Below are positions 8,662 to 16,233 of a stretch of 64,000 nucleotides of DNA, piece by piece. The stretch is from JALYTZ01 sp036559125 (GTDB lineage Bacteria; Vulcanimicrobiota; Vulcanimicrobiia; Vulcanimicrobiales; Vulcanimicrobiaceae). The position numbers were made by a program, and so were the translations under genes. How positions within the stretch are numbered: position 1 is the stretch's first letter; each line of letters starts with the position of its first letter. Location: positions 4,259 through 68,258 of the forward strand of contig DATBTT010000048.1 of the NCBI GenBank assembly GCA_036559125.1. Direction: 5' to 3'. The notes below the pieces were generated by a model that was given only the letters and a program-made list of their open reading frames with translations, made no database searches and was not told where the DNA came from.

Positions 8662-9933
8662 ATGGCTGACCGCAGGTGGATGTTTCTCGCAACCCTGGCT
8701 CTTGCGCTTTCTGCGTGTTCGACGGGTGGGCGATCCGGTTTCGTTCCCTCAGCCGACTCGCAGGCCCGACACCCGGAGACCATGCACGCCGTGGCGATCA
8801 CGAGCCCGACGCCCGCGCCGCTGCTCTCGCAGCTCTTGAGCCCGGTCGTAAGCGGGGCCACGAACCTCTTGCCGGTATGCGCGATTACGAACTTGGTCCA
8901 AGCGTCGTGCGGGGCCATTCGGCGCGTCGACGTTCTCGGTATCCTTGGTTCGCTGCTGGGTGGCGTTCAAGGATATCATCCCGCCGACTTGCAGAGCGCG
9001 TACCACTTGCCGTCATCGACGGCGGGATACGGGCAAACCCTCGGCATCGTCGTGGCCTACGACGATCCCAGGGCTGAATCCGATCTCGCGACCTACCGGT
9101 CCAAATTCGGATTGCGTGCGTGCACCGCCGCAAACGGGTGCTTGCGCAAAATTGGTCAGGCGGGCGCCCTCCCGAGAGCAGACGAGAGTTGGGCGCAAGA
9201 AACGTCAATCGATCTCGATGTCGCGTCGGCTATTTGTCCGAACTGTCGCCTCTTGCTGGTCGAGGCGGATAGCACCGATATCGACGATCTCGCGGCTTCG
9301 GTGCAAACGGCGGTTTCCAATGGCGCGACGGTGGTCAGCAACAGTTACGCCGCGCCCGAACAACCCGAGGCCGCGCAAAACGACGCGCGATGGAATCACC
9401 CGGGCGTGCCCATCGTGGCGGGCGCCGGGGACAGTGGATACGGCGTCGGCTGGCCGGCCGCGTCGACGTACGTTACTGCAGTCGGAGGCACGTCGCTTCG
9501 GCGCGGTCTCTTCGGCGGGTTCACGGAATCCGTGTGGGGTGCGACCGGCAGCGGCTGCAGCGCGTTCATCTCGAAACCGGACTGGCAGACCGACCGGGGC
9601 TGCGCCAACCGCACCGTCGCAGACGTCGCGGCCGTGGCTGACCCCAACACCGGCGTCGCAGTGTACGACTCGTATTTCAAATCGGGAAATGGTGGATGGC
9701 TCGAGTATGGCGGCACGAGCGTTTCGACCGTGATCGTGGCGGGCGTCTATGCACTAGCCGGAAACGGCCGCTCCATCGACGACGCGCAGTATCTCTACGA
9801 GCACGCACGGTCGCTCACCGACGTGCGCTCCGGAAGTGACGGCAACTGCGGCGGGTCGTATCTGTGCACGGCGGTTCGCGGATATGACGGACCATCGGGT
9901 CTGGGCTCGCCAAACGGCGTCGGCGCCTTCTAA
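8662..9933 (+). CDS. Sedolisin-like (S53) serine peptidase lipoprotein
   Basis: A 423-residue secreted peptidase. The signal peptide ends in a lipobox (LALSAC, Cys19), so it is likely a lipoprotein. I use the ATG at 8662 because GAAAGGGAA lies just upstream; the 8626 ATG gives an unlikely polar leader. S53 catalytic residues are visible: Glu180 and Asp184 four residues apart (QETSID), Asp257 in AGAGDSG, and Ser353 in GGTSVS, plus the PAASTYVTAVGGTS block of the family. The usual C-terminal Ca-binding Asp region is short. The substrate is unknown; related enzymes act outside the cell, often at acid pH. Confidence 0.85.
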   Translation: MADRRWMFLATLALALSACSTGGRSGFVPSADSQARHPETMHAVAITSPTPAPLLSQLLSPVVSGATNLLPVCAITNLVQASCGAIRRVDVLGILGSLLGGVQGYHPADLQSAYHLPSSTAGYGQTLGIVVAYDDPRAESDLATYRSKFGLRACTAANGCLRKIGQAGALPRADESWAQETSIDLDVASAICPNCRLLLVEADSTDIDDLAASVQTAVSNGATVVSNSYAAPEQPEAAQNDARWNHPGVPIVAGAGDSGYGVGWPAASTYVTAVGGTSLRRGLFGGFTESVWGATGSGCSAFISKPDWQTDRGCANRTVADVAAVADPNTGVAVYDSYFKSGNGGWLEYGGTSVSTVIVAGVYALAGNGRSIDDAQYLYEHARSLTDVRSGSDGNCGGSYLCTAVRGYDGPSGLGSPNGVGAF

Positions 9934-9982
9934 AGCGCCATCGGGGCAAGCTAACCTAGCGCCCACCTCGAATGCACGACGC

Positions 9983-10222
9983 ATGGATGCTGCATTCGAG
10001 AGGCGCTCCGCGCAACGCCGTCAGTCGATGGATGCGCGGATCGCTCGCTCGAAGGAAGAAGCGGAGGTTCTCGCGCGCGAACGCGAAAATGCGTTGCCTC
10101 CGTTCGAGCGCGCGGAAGCCATTTGGGGTCTGCTGCGCGACCTCGCGACGATTCGAGGAAGCGATGGATCTGAATTCCGACTTGATCGATCTGTTGCGCG
10201 CGTTGAACGACGAACGCGCTGA
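9983..10222 (+). CDS. Small charged protein upstream of a nucleotidyltransferase (possible antitoxin)
   Basis: A 79-residue, highly charged, mostly helical protein (ARIARSKEEAEVLARERENA; ALPPFERAEAIWGLLRDLA) with no recognised domain. Its end overlaps the start of the nucleotidyltransferase-like gene by 59 bases in another frame, which suggests translational coupling. In many genomes a short protein precedes such nucleotidyltransferases as the other half of a two-gene module. The start at 9983 is the first Met giving this helical protein; an earlier in-frame Met overlaps the S53 gene. Real gene probable but not certain. Confidence 0.5.
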   Translation: MDAAFERRSAQRRQSMDARIARSKEEAEVLARERENALPPFERAEAIWGLLRDLATIRGSDGSEFRLDRSVARVERRTR

Positions 10223-10613
10223 GTATCTCATCGTCGGCGGATACGCTTTCGCGGTTCATGGAAAGATACGCGCGACCAAGGACGTCGACATTTTCGTCGG
10301 TTGCGATGCGGCCAACGCCGGCAGAGTCTGGCGGGCGCTCAATGCGTTCGGCGCCCCGCTCGCGGAACTGCGCATCGAAGACTTGACCCAGCCCGACACG
10401 TTTTTCGTTATGGGTCGCGCCCCGAACCAAATCGATATCATCACGACGATCGACGGCGTCACGTTCGATCGAGCGTGGTCGAACCGGCTCAGCTCGACCT
10501 ACGGCGGCGTGCCGGTCCACTATATCGGCCGGGACGATTTCATCGCCAATAAGGAAGCCGCCGGGCGGCCGCAAGACCGCCTGGATGTTGAGTATTTGCG
10601 CGGGAGCGGATAA
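10164..10613 (+). CDS. Nucleotidyltransferase-fold protein (AbiEii/DUF6036-like)
   Basis: A 149-residue protein starting at the ATG at 10164, directly after a GAGGAAGC ribosome site. It has the minimal nucleotidyltransferase signature: LIVGGYAFAVHGKIRATKDVDIFV, where GG and the DVD triad are the catalytic motif, and a third acidic site in QIDIITTIDG. The short C-terminus ends in a helix with IANKEAAGRPQDRLDVE, as in DUF6036/AbiEii-like proteins. Such proteins often act as toxins or as partners in two-gene modules. It overlaps the small charged upstream gene by 59 bases. Activity is inferred from the fold only. Confidence 0.8.
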   Translation: MDLNSDLIDLLRALNDERAEYLIVGGYAFAVHGKIRATKDVDIFVGCDAANAGRVWRALNAFGAPLAELRIEDLTQPDTFFVMGRAPNQIDIITTIDGVTFDRAWSNRLSSTYGGVPVHYIGRDDFIANKEAAGRPQDRLDVEYLRGSG

Positions 10614-10659
10614 CCACCGACCCGCGCGATAGGTCACGGCGCCGGGCCGTAGACTGCTA

Positions 10660-12891
10660 TTGTGTACGTTGGACTTCATCGACAAAGAGAAGGCGATTCG
10701 CGCATTTCAAGGCGGCGTTGCGTCGCGGCTGCTGCGTCATTTCATTGCGTGGCCGATCGTGGTCGCCGCTTGCGCGCTCGCCTACTTCGCGTATGTCGTC
10801 GCCGGCGTATCCGCATCGGCGCCGCAGCGCGGCCGGCTGTCCGGTCTCGACGTACGCGCTTCCACTTCGATCTACCGCGACGAGCGCGACTTTCCGCACA
10901 TTCGGGCGCGAACCCGGCACGACGCGTTTTTTGCCGAAGGCTTCGTTCAGGGCTCGGACCGGCTCTTCCAGATGGATCTCTTCCGCCGGTACGTTTACGG
11001 CGAGCTCGCGCAGGTGTTCGGCCCGAATCAACTTGCCGGCGACGAAACGATGCGCACGCTCGACCCGCGCGCCGTAGTCGATCGCCAATGGGCGCATCTC
11101 GCACCCGCCGATCGCGCGGTTCTGCAAGCCTTTAGCGACGGCGTCAACGCCGCGATGCGCGCCCAGCGGCTCCCCATCGAATTTCGCTTGCTGCTCTACG
11201 CGCCGCAGCCATGGACGCCGCGCGACTGCCTCGCGGTAACGCTAGCTATTTCCGCGACGTTGGGCGATTCGCCCGAAAACGTGCTAGCGCGGGATGCCCT
11301 GTGGCGATCGGTCAGGCACGCGCAGTACGCGCAGGTGCTGCCGCTCTCGGATCCCGACTACGACGTAACCGCGCGTGGTGCCGAGAACCACGCGCCGGTC
11401 GCGCGAGCGCGCGTAGCGTGGGTGGCCGGGCGTCGCATCGCACCTCCAGCTTTGGGCAGCAACGCGTGGGCGGCAGGCGCGACTCGCACCGTTAACGGGC
11501 ACGCACTCATCGCAAACGACCCACACTTGCTCTTGAGTATTCCTGGAATTTGGTACGTGGTTGAAATGCGCGCGCCCGGGCTGCACGTGGCGGGCGTGAC
11601 CGTGCCCGGCGTTCCCGGCGTGGTGTTGGGGCACAACGATCGCATTGCATGGGCGACGACGAATGCGATCGTCTCTACGCTGAGCGTCTTCCAGCCCGGC
11701 CGCTTGCGCGCTCGAGACTGGAAGCGCGAAGTCTTTCACGTTCGGTTCGCGCACGACGTGGTCAAAGAGTACTATCGCTCCGCTCGCGAATTCGGCGTGC
11801 CCGCCGGAACGATGCAAGGCATAGCGCTCGTGCGCTGGACGCCGTATGTAGACTCGCGCTCGGCGTTGAGTACCGTTTTGGCGCTCGATCGGGCGGCAAG
11901 CATACGCGACGCCTTGAACGCGCTCGCCCGCTACGCGGGACCGCCGCAGAATTTCGTGATTGCCGGTTCCAACGGACGCATCGCGTACCATCTTGCCGGG
12001 CCGATTCCAAACGATCCGGCTTGGGGACGGTACGTGCATCCTGCATCGGATCTCGCAAAGCGCTTCGCCGCTATTCCGTTTGACGCGCTTCCGTCGGTCG
12101 CGCCGTCGCGCGGCGCGGTCGTCGTGAGCGCGAACAACAAGATGTATGCGCGCGGCTATCCATATCGTCTCAGCGCGATGTTCGCCCCGCCCTATCGAGC
12201 ATACCGGATCGCAAGTCTGCTCCACGCGCGAACCCGGTACGACGCCGCGTACTTTGCGCGCATGCAACTCGACTCGTTCTCACCCGCCGACGCCGAATTC
12301 GCACACCGTCTTGCGAGCTACGGGCGCGCACACCCGGGATTCTTACCACGCTCCGTGGTCGCAGGACTAGCGCGCTGGAACGGCGCGTACTCGGCGGAGT
12401 CCCGCACCGCCACGCTGGAACACCGTTTGCGCGCCACCGCCGAATCGAGCGCGATTTCGCCGTATGCGGCATTCGACGCATTGCGCAGCCGCGAGCCGCC
12501 GCGACAATTGATCGACGCGTTGGACGGCGCGTCGATCGACGCGCCGAGCGATTCACAACCGTGGGGTAGCGCCGGTGCCGTACGGCTCCTCCATCCGTTC
12601 GGGCCGTTGGGTTTCGCGTTCCTCGACGCCGGCCCGTTTCCGGGGGACGGCGACGAATACACGGTACACATGCAAACTGCCGAGCTCTCTCAAAGTTTTC
12701 GCGCAGTTTGGGAAACGCAAAACTGGGATGCCGGCGGCATGAGCATTCCCGCCGGAGAATCGGGTGAGGTCGGCTCGCGACACTACGACGACCTTCGCGC
12801 CGCGTGGATCCGCGGGGATCTGCAGCCGCTGCCGTTTTCCGACACCGCCGTCGCGCGCGCAACGCGAAACCGCCTGCTACTGACTCCCTGA
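10660..12891 (+). CDS. Penicillin acylase family protein (Ntn hydrolase)
   Basis: A 743-residue single-chain precursor of the penicillin/acyl-homoserine-lactone acylase family. An N-terminal hydrophobic segment (residues 29-48) should direct export or anchor it. The A-chain-like region has the family's RDERDFPHIRARTRHDAFFAEGF-type start, here at 73-95. The nucleophile is Ser267 in LGSNAWAAGA, the point where the B chain would begin after autocleavage. HNDRIAWA and NFVIAG motifs follow. Length fits the family. The start is a TTG at 10660 with a poor ribosome site, so the exact N-terminus is unsure. Substrate (penicillin, acyl amide, AHL or other) cannot be told from sequence. Confidence 0.88.
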   Translation: MCTLDFIDKEKAIRAFQGGVASRLLRHFIAWPIVVAACALAYFAYVVAGVSASAPQRGRLSGLDVRASTSIYRDERDFPHIRARTRHDAFFAEGFVQGSDRLFQMDLFRRYVYGELAQVFGPNQLAGDETMRTLDPRAVVDRQWAHLAPADRAVLQAFSDGVNAAMRAQRLPIEFRLLLYAPQPWTPRDCLAVTLAISATLGDSPENVLARDALWRSVRHAQYAQVLPLSDPDYDVTARGAENHAPVARARVAWVAGRRIAPPALGSNAWAAGATRTVNGHALIANDPHLLLSIPGIWYVVEMRAPGLHVAGVTVPGVPGVVLGHNDRIAWATTNAIVSTLSVFQPGRLRARDWKREVFHVRFAHDVVKEYYRSAREFGVPAGTMQGIALVRWTPYVDSRSALSTVLALDRAASIRDALNALARYAGPPQNFVIAGSNGRIAYHLAGPIPNDPAWGRYVHPASDLAKRFAAIPFDALPSVAPSRGAVVVSANNKMYARGYPYRLSAMFAPPYRAYRIASLLHARTRYDAAYFARMQLDSFSPADAEFAHRLASYGRAHPGFLPRSVVAGLARWNGAYSAESRTATLEHRLRATAESSAISPYAAFDALRSREPPRQLIDALDGASIDAPSDSQPWGSAGAVRLLHPFGPLGFAFLDAGPFPGDGDEYTVHMQTAELSQSFRAVWETQNWDAGGMSIPAGESGEVGSRHYDDLRAAWIRGDLQPLPFSDTAVARATRNRLLLTP

Positions 12892-12893
12892 GG

Positions 12894-12912
12894 GGCTGAA
12901 AACGGTTCAGCC
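12894..12912. terminator. Hairpin between convergent genes
   Basis: GGCTGAA (12894-12900) pairs perfectly with TTCAGCC (12906-12912) across a 5-base loop, in the 22 bases between the penicillin acylase stop and the senB stop. There is no T-run, so intrinsic termination is uncertain. Confidence 0.5.
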
Positions 12913-12913
12913 G

Positions 12914-13849
12914 CTAGCGCAAAATTAGACGCCAACGCTTCGTTTCACCGGCAGCAGCAACCAGCGGTTTCAGCTTAGCGCACGCCTTTTGCAGGCGTTC
13001 ATAATATGCCGGGACCACGGAGGCGCGCTCGATTAGGCGAGCCAGCGCGGCCGTGTCGCCGGCCGGATAAAGTCCGGGATAGGTGCGGCCGAGGATGCCG
13101 GTATTTCCGGGAATGCGCGAGGCGAGGATCGGGACGCCGCACGCAATCGCCTCGCACAGAACGTTCGCACCGCCTTCCAAACGCGACGAGTGCACGAGCA
13201 AGTCGCTGCGCAGAAGCAAACGGCGGGCGCCCGCGCGGCTCAACTCGCCGAGAAAACGATACCGCGGGTTTCGACGCGTTTCGCGCTCCACGGCGCCGCC
13301 GTACTGCGGCGCTAAAATACCGCCTGCTTGGCGAAGTCGGATCGGAAGCGCGCCGTCGAGCGTCCGTAACGCGTACGCCGCTCGCATCGGATCTTTCTCC
13401 CAGCGCAGATGCCCGAGAACGCAGATATCGAACGTTGCCCTCGCCCCGCGACGCGCCGGGCGCCCAGCCGGCGCGGATTGAACGATCGCCGTCGTTTTCG
13501 CGCGTAACGCAGGAGGCAACTCGCGCGCGCCCTCGGGCTGCAGCGTTACCAGCGCGTCCGCGGCGTTCATCGCGCGCACTGCGAGCGCGCTCGTATGCAT
13601 GTCGCGATACAGATCGGTTCCGGTGAGAACGAGAACGATCTGGCGGTCCGGATAGCGTTTGCGAAAGGCGAGTACGCTGCGGGCGCTCTTACGCGCGTGC
13701 AACGCTACCAGGCATTGGGCGGGTTCACCCGTATATGCCTCGAGGATTCGCGTCCGCCAACCCAAAGAGCGGAAGATGCCCAGGTAGCGATCTGCCGTCA
13801 CGGAGTTGCCGAGCGTCGATCCGCGCGGCGCGGGGGAAACGATGATCAT
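12914..13849 (-). CDS. senB: Selenosugar synthase SenB (TIGR04348-type glycosyltransferase)
   Basis: A 311-residue GT-B glycosyltransferase. It starts MIIVSPAPRGSTLGN, as in the TIGR04348 family, where SenB transfers selenophosphate onto a UDP-sugar to make a selenosugar for selenoneine. Other features are VLTGTDLYRD in the N-terminal domain, VLGHLRWEKDP between domains, and the C-terminal SRLEGGANVLCEAIACGVP donor site. The call rests mainly on this family look plus the divergent SenA homologue and the SelD gene nearby. The start is taken at 13849; ATG at 13861 (four residues longer, with AGAGG 4 bases upstream) is equally possible. Either start lies within 20 bases of the senA start, so the two promoters must sit inside each other's coding regions or upstream of them. 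Confidence 0.85.
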   Translation of the reverse strand: MIIVSPAPRGSTLGNSVTADRYLGIFRSLGWRTRILEAYTGEPAQCLVALHARKSARSVLAFRKRYPDRQIVLVLTGTDLYRDMHTSALAVRAMNAADALVTLQPEGARELPPALRAKTTAIVQSAPAGRPARRGARATFDICVLGHLRWEKDPMRAAYALRTLDGALPIRLRQAGGILAPQYGGAVERETRRNPRYRFLGELSRAGARRLLLRSDLLVHSSRLEGGANVLCEAIACGVPILASRIPGNTGILGRTYPGLYPAGDTAALARLIERASVVPAYYERLQKACAKLKPLVAAAGETKRWRLILR

Positions 13850-13859
13850 AGAAGCCGGC

Positions 13860-15119
13860 ATGACACCTCTGGCTGAGTTAGCCGACGCGCGCCGGCGGAC
13901 CCTTGCGTTGACCGAGGATCTGCACGACGAGCAGCTTCGCGTGCCGCTGCTCGAAACGATCAATCCCTTCGTGTGGGAACTGGGTCACATTGCGTATTTC
14001 GCCGAGTTCTGGACGTTGCGGAATTTGTTTGGGCGCGATCCGATCGTCGCGAACGCCGATCTACTCTACGATTCTGCAACCGTCGAGCACGACGACCGCT
14101 GGAACCTGCCGCTCCCGTCACGCGTGCAGACACTGGCTTTCATGCAGCGCCAGTTTGACGAGCTCTCGGCGAATGCAGGCGCCGCGATCGCAACCGATGC
14201 CGGCCGGTATTTTCTCCAACTCATCCTATTTCACGAAGACATGCACGGCGAAGCGCTCGTCTACACGCGACAAACGCTCGCATATCCGGCACCGGCTCTC
14301 ACTGCAGACATCCCGCCCCCGGGCGGTGCGCTCCCCGGCGACGCACGGATTCGCGGCGGCCGCTACACAATTGGAGCAGACCCAGCGGACGGCTTCGCGT
14401 TTGACAACGAGAAATGGGCGCATGAAGTTGAACTCGGCGATTTCGCTATCGCGCGCGCGGCGGTAACCAACGCGCAATTCGCGGCGTTCGTCGAAGACGG
14501 CGGCTATGCGAATCGGCATTTCTGGGCGGACGACGGATGGGCGTGGCGCGAGAACGCGCGCGCGGAGCACCCGATATATTGGGAGGCCGCCAATGGCGGG
14601 CGCGGCACGGCTGCGTTCCGCCGGCGTCAATTCGACCGGCTCGCCGTCCTGCGAGATCATGAGCCCGTCAGCCACGTAAACTATTTCGAGGCGCAGGCGT
14701 ATTGCGCGTGGGCGGGCCGGCGGCTGCCGACCGAAGCCGAATGGGAGGTTGCCGCGACCGGCTCTCAGCGGCGCCGTTATCCATGGGGCGACGAACCTCC
14801 GCAGGCGGGGCACGCGAATTTGGATGGAGCGATCGGAACCACGTGCGACGTCGGCGCGTTCGAAACCGGAGAGAGCCCGACGGGCTGCCGGCAGATGCTG
14901 GGTAACGTGTGGGAATGGACGCAAACTACGTTCGAACCCTATCCCGGTTTCACGATAGATCCGTACGCAGAGTACTCGGCTCCGTGGTTCGGTTCGCACA
15001 AAGTTTTGCGCGGAGGCGCATGGTCCACTCGACGTCGACTGATCACGACCCGTTGGCGAAACTTCTACCGGCCGCATCGGCGCGACATCATAACGGGCTT
15101 TCGCACGGTAAAGATATAA
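13860..15119 (+). CDS. senA: Selenoneine synthase SenA (EgtB-like nonheme iron enzyme)
   Basis: A 419-residue two-domain enzyme. The N-terminal DinB-like helical domain supplies the iron ligands: His43 (ELGHIAYF) and the HxxxHxE motif His125/His129 (FHEDMHGE). The C-terminal ~250 residues are the formylglycine-generating/sulfatase-modifying fold, with RGGRYTIGADP, RLPTEAEWEVAA, RRYPWG, GNVWEWT and a VLRGGAWST-like end. EgtB makes the C-S bond of ergothioneine; SenA makes the C-Se bond of selenoneine from hercynine and a selenosugar. The senB and selD neighbours argue for SenA. ATG at 13842 is an alternative start. The permease gene follows 9 bases after the stop. Confidence 0.87.
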   Translation: MTPLAELADARRRTLALTEDLHDEQLRVPLLETINPFVWELGHIAYFAEFWTLRNLFGRDPIVANADLLYDSATVEHDDRWNLPLPSRVQTLAFMQRQFDELSANAGAAIATDAGRYFLQLILFHEDMHGEALVYTRQTLAYPAPALTADIPPPGGALPGDARIRGGRYTIGADPADGFAFDNEKWAHEVELGDFAIARAAVTNAQFAAFVEDGGYANRHFWADDGWAWRENARAEHPIYWEAANGGRGTAAFRRRQFDRLAVLRDHEPVSHVNYFEAQAYCAWAGRRLPTEAEWEVAATGSQRRRYPWGDEPPQAGHANLDGAIGTTCDVGAFETGESPTGCRQMLGNVWEWTQTTFEPYPGFTIDPYAEYSAPWFGSHKVLRGGAWSTRRRLITTRWRNFYRPHRRDIITGFRTVKI

Positions 15120-15128
15120 GGAGACTGC

Positions 15129-16226
15129 GTGTCCATTTCGGAGAATGCGTTACTCGATCGCGAAGCGACGCTCAAACGGTTAATAGGCGGAACGCTCGTT
15201 TTTCTGGCGATCGCCGTGGTCGGATTATTTATCGTAAAATGGTGGCCTTATTGGCATAAGGCATTCGTTGCCGCGGCAACGCGTACGATCGGCGCGTCAA
15301 TCGTTAGCGGGAAGTCGGTACAGCCGCAAGCCGTCGGAATAGCTGCCGCGTGGAGCTACACGCTCGCGTATTTCAAATCCGTTTGGGAGGCCGTCGTGCT
15401 CGCGCTGGTTCTCGGCGCGTCCATCCAAGTGTTGGTGCCCCGCAAATGGTTGCTCGGCCTGATCGGCGGAAACGGGTATCGTTCGACGGCAATAGCCGGA
15501 GCCGCATCCATGGCCGGAATGATGTGTACGTGCTGCACGGCACCGATCGTCGTCGGAATGCGGCGGCAACGCGTGGGAATCGGCGGCGCGATGGCCTTTT
15601 TTCTCGGAAATCCGGTTCTCAACCCAGCGACGGTCGTCTTCATTGGGCTCGTCCTTGGCTGGCCGTTTGCGATAGTCCGCATCGTATTCGGCCTCGCGCT
15701 CGTATTCGTCGTCGCGTGGCTGGCCAGCCGCGTCGTTTCGCGCGACGCGGCGGCAAACGATCCGAAATACGTCGTGCCGCTGGCGGCGATCGACGATCCG
15801 AAACGCACCGCTGCCGGCATCGCTGCCTCGTGGTTGAAGGAACTGTGGGTCGAGATCTACACGTTGCTGCCCGGCTATATCGCAATTGTCTTCGTGCTGG
15901 GCGGCCTACGCGCGTGGCTATTTCCGCCGGGGCTGACGATCCACGCATCCGGACTCGGCGCGATCGCGCTGCTGTCGGCGATCGGCACGCTTTTCGTTAT
16001 TCCGACCGCCGGCGAAATCCCGATAACGCAAACACTCTTGCACGCGGGCATGGGCGTCGGTCCGGCGACCGCGTTGCTGATGACGTTACCGGCGATTAGC
16101 GCGCCCTCCTTGTTTATCGTACGCAAGGTCTTTCCGCCGCGCGCGCTAATCGTAGCGGTCGGCGGCATTTTTATCGTCGGCATTCTCGCCGGAGTCGGGG
16201 CGATGTTGATGATGCACGCTGCGTAG
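15129..16226 (+). CDS. DUF318/ArsP-like permease in the selenoneine cluster
   Basis: A 365-residue polytopic membrane protein with about eight to ten hydrophobic helices. It resembles the predicted-permease DUF318 family (YraQ/SO_0444/ArsP), which includes exporters of organoarsenicals and metals. MAGMMCTCCTAPIVVGMRR (about residues 132-150) carries a Cys cluster in a membrane helix that could bind a soft metal or metalloid, followed by GNPVLNPATVVFIG, a typical permease motif. GTG start at 15129 has a TAAGGAG site that overlaps the senA stop. It lies between senA and selD in one operon, so selenium-species or selenoneine transport is my inference. Confidence 0.85.
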   Translation: MSISENALLDREATLKRLIGGTLVFLAIAVVGLFIVKWWPYWHKAFVAAATRTIGASIVSGKSVQPQAVGIAAAWSYTLAYFKSVWEAVVLALVLGASIQVLVPRKWLLGLIGGNGYRSTAIAGAASMAGMMCTCCTAPIVVGMRRQRVGIGGAMAFFLGNPVLNPATVVFIGLVLGWPFAIVRIVFGLALVFVVAWLASRVVSRDAAANDPKYVVPLAAIDDPKRTAAGIAASWLKELWVEIYTLLPGYIAIVFVLGGLRAWLFPPGLTIHASGLGAIALLSAIGTLFVIPTAGEIPITQTLLHAGMGVGPATALLMTLPAISAPSLFIVRKVFPPRALIVAVGGIFIVGILAGVGAMLMMHAA

Positions 16227-16233
16227 GAGCAGG

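Noticed and set aside
10660..12891. Frameshift or split subunits in the penicillin acylase gene
   Set aside because: The whole family region, including Ser267, is in one open frame, as expected for a self-cleaving precursor.
13860..15119. Calling the EgtB-like gene ergothioneine EgtB
   Set aside because: EgtB-type sequence alone does not decide, but senB and selD neighbours make the selenium version more likely; kept as an alternative.
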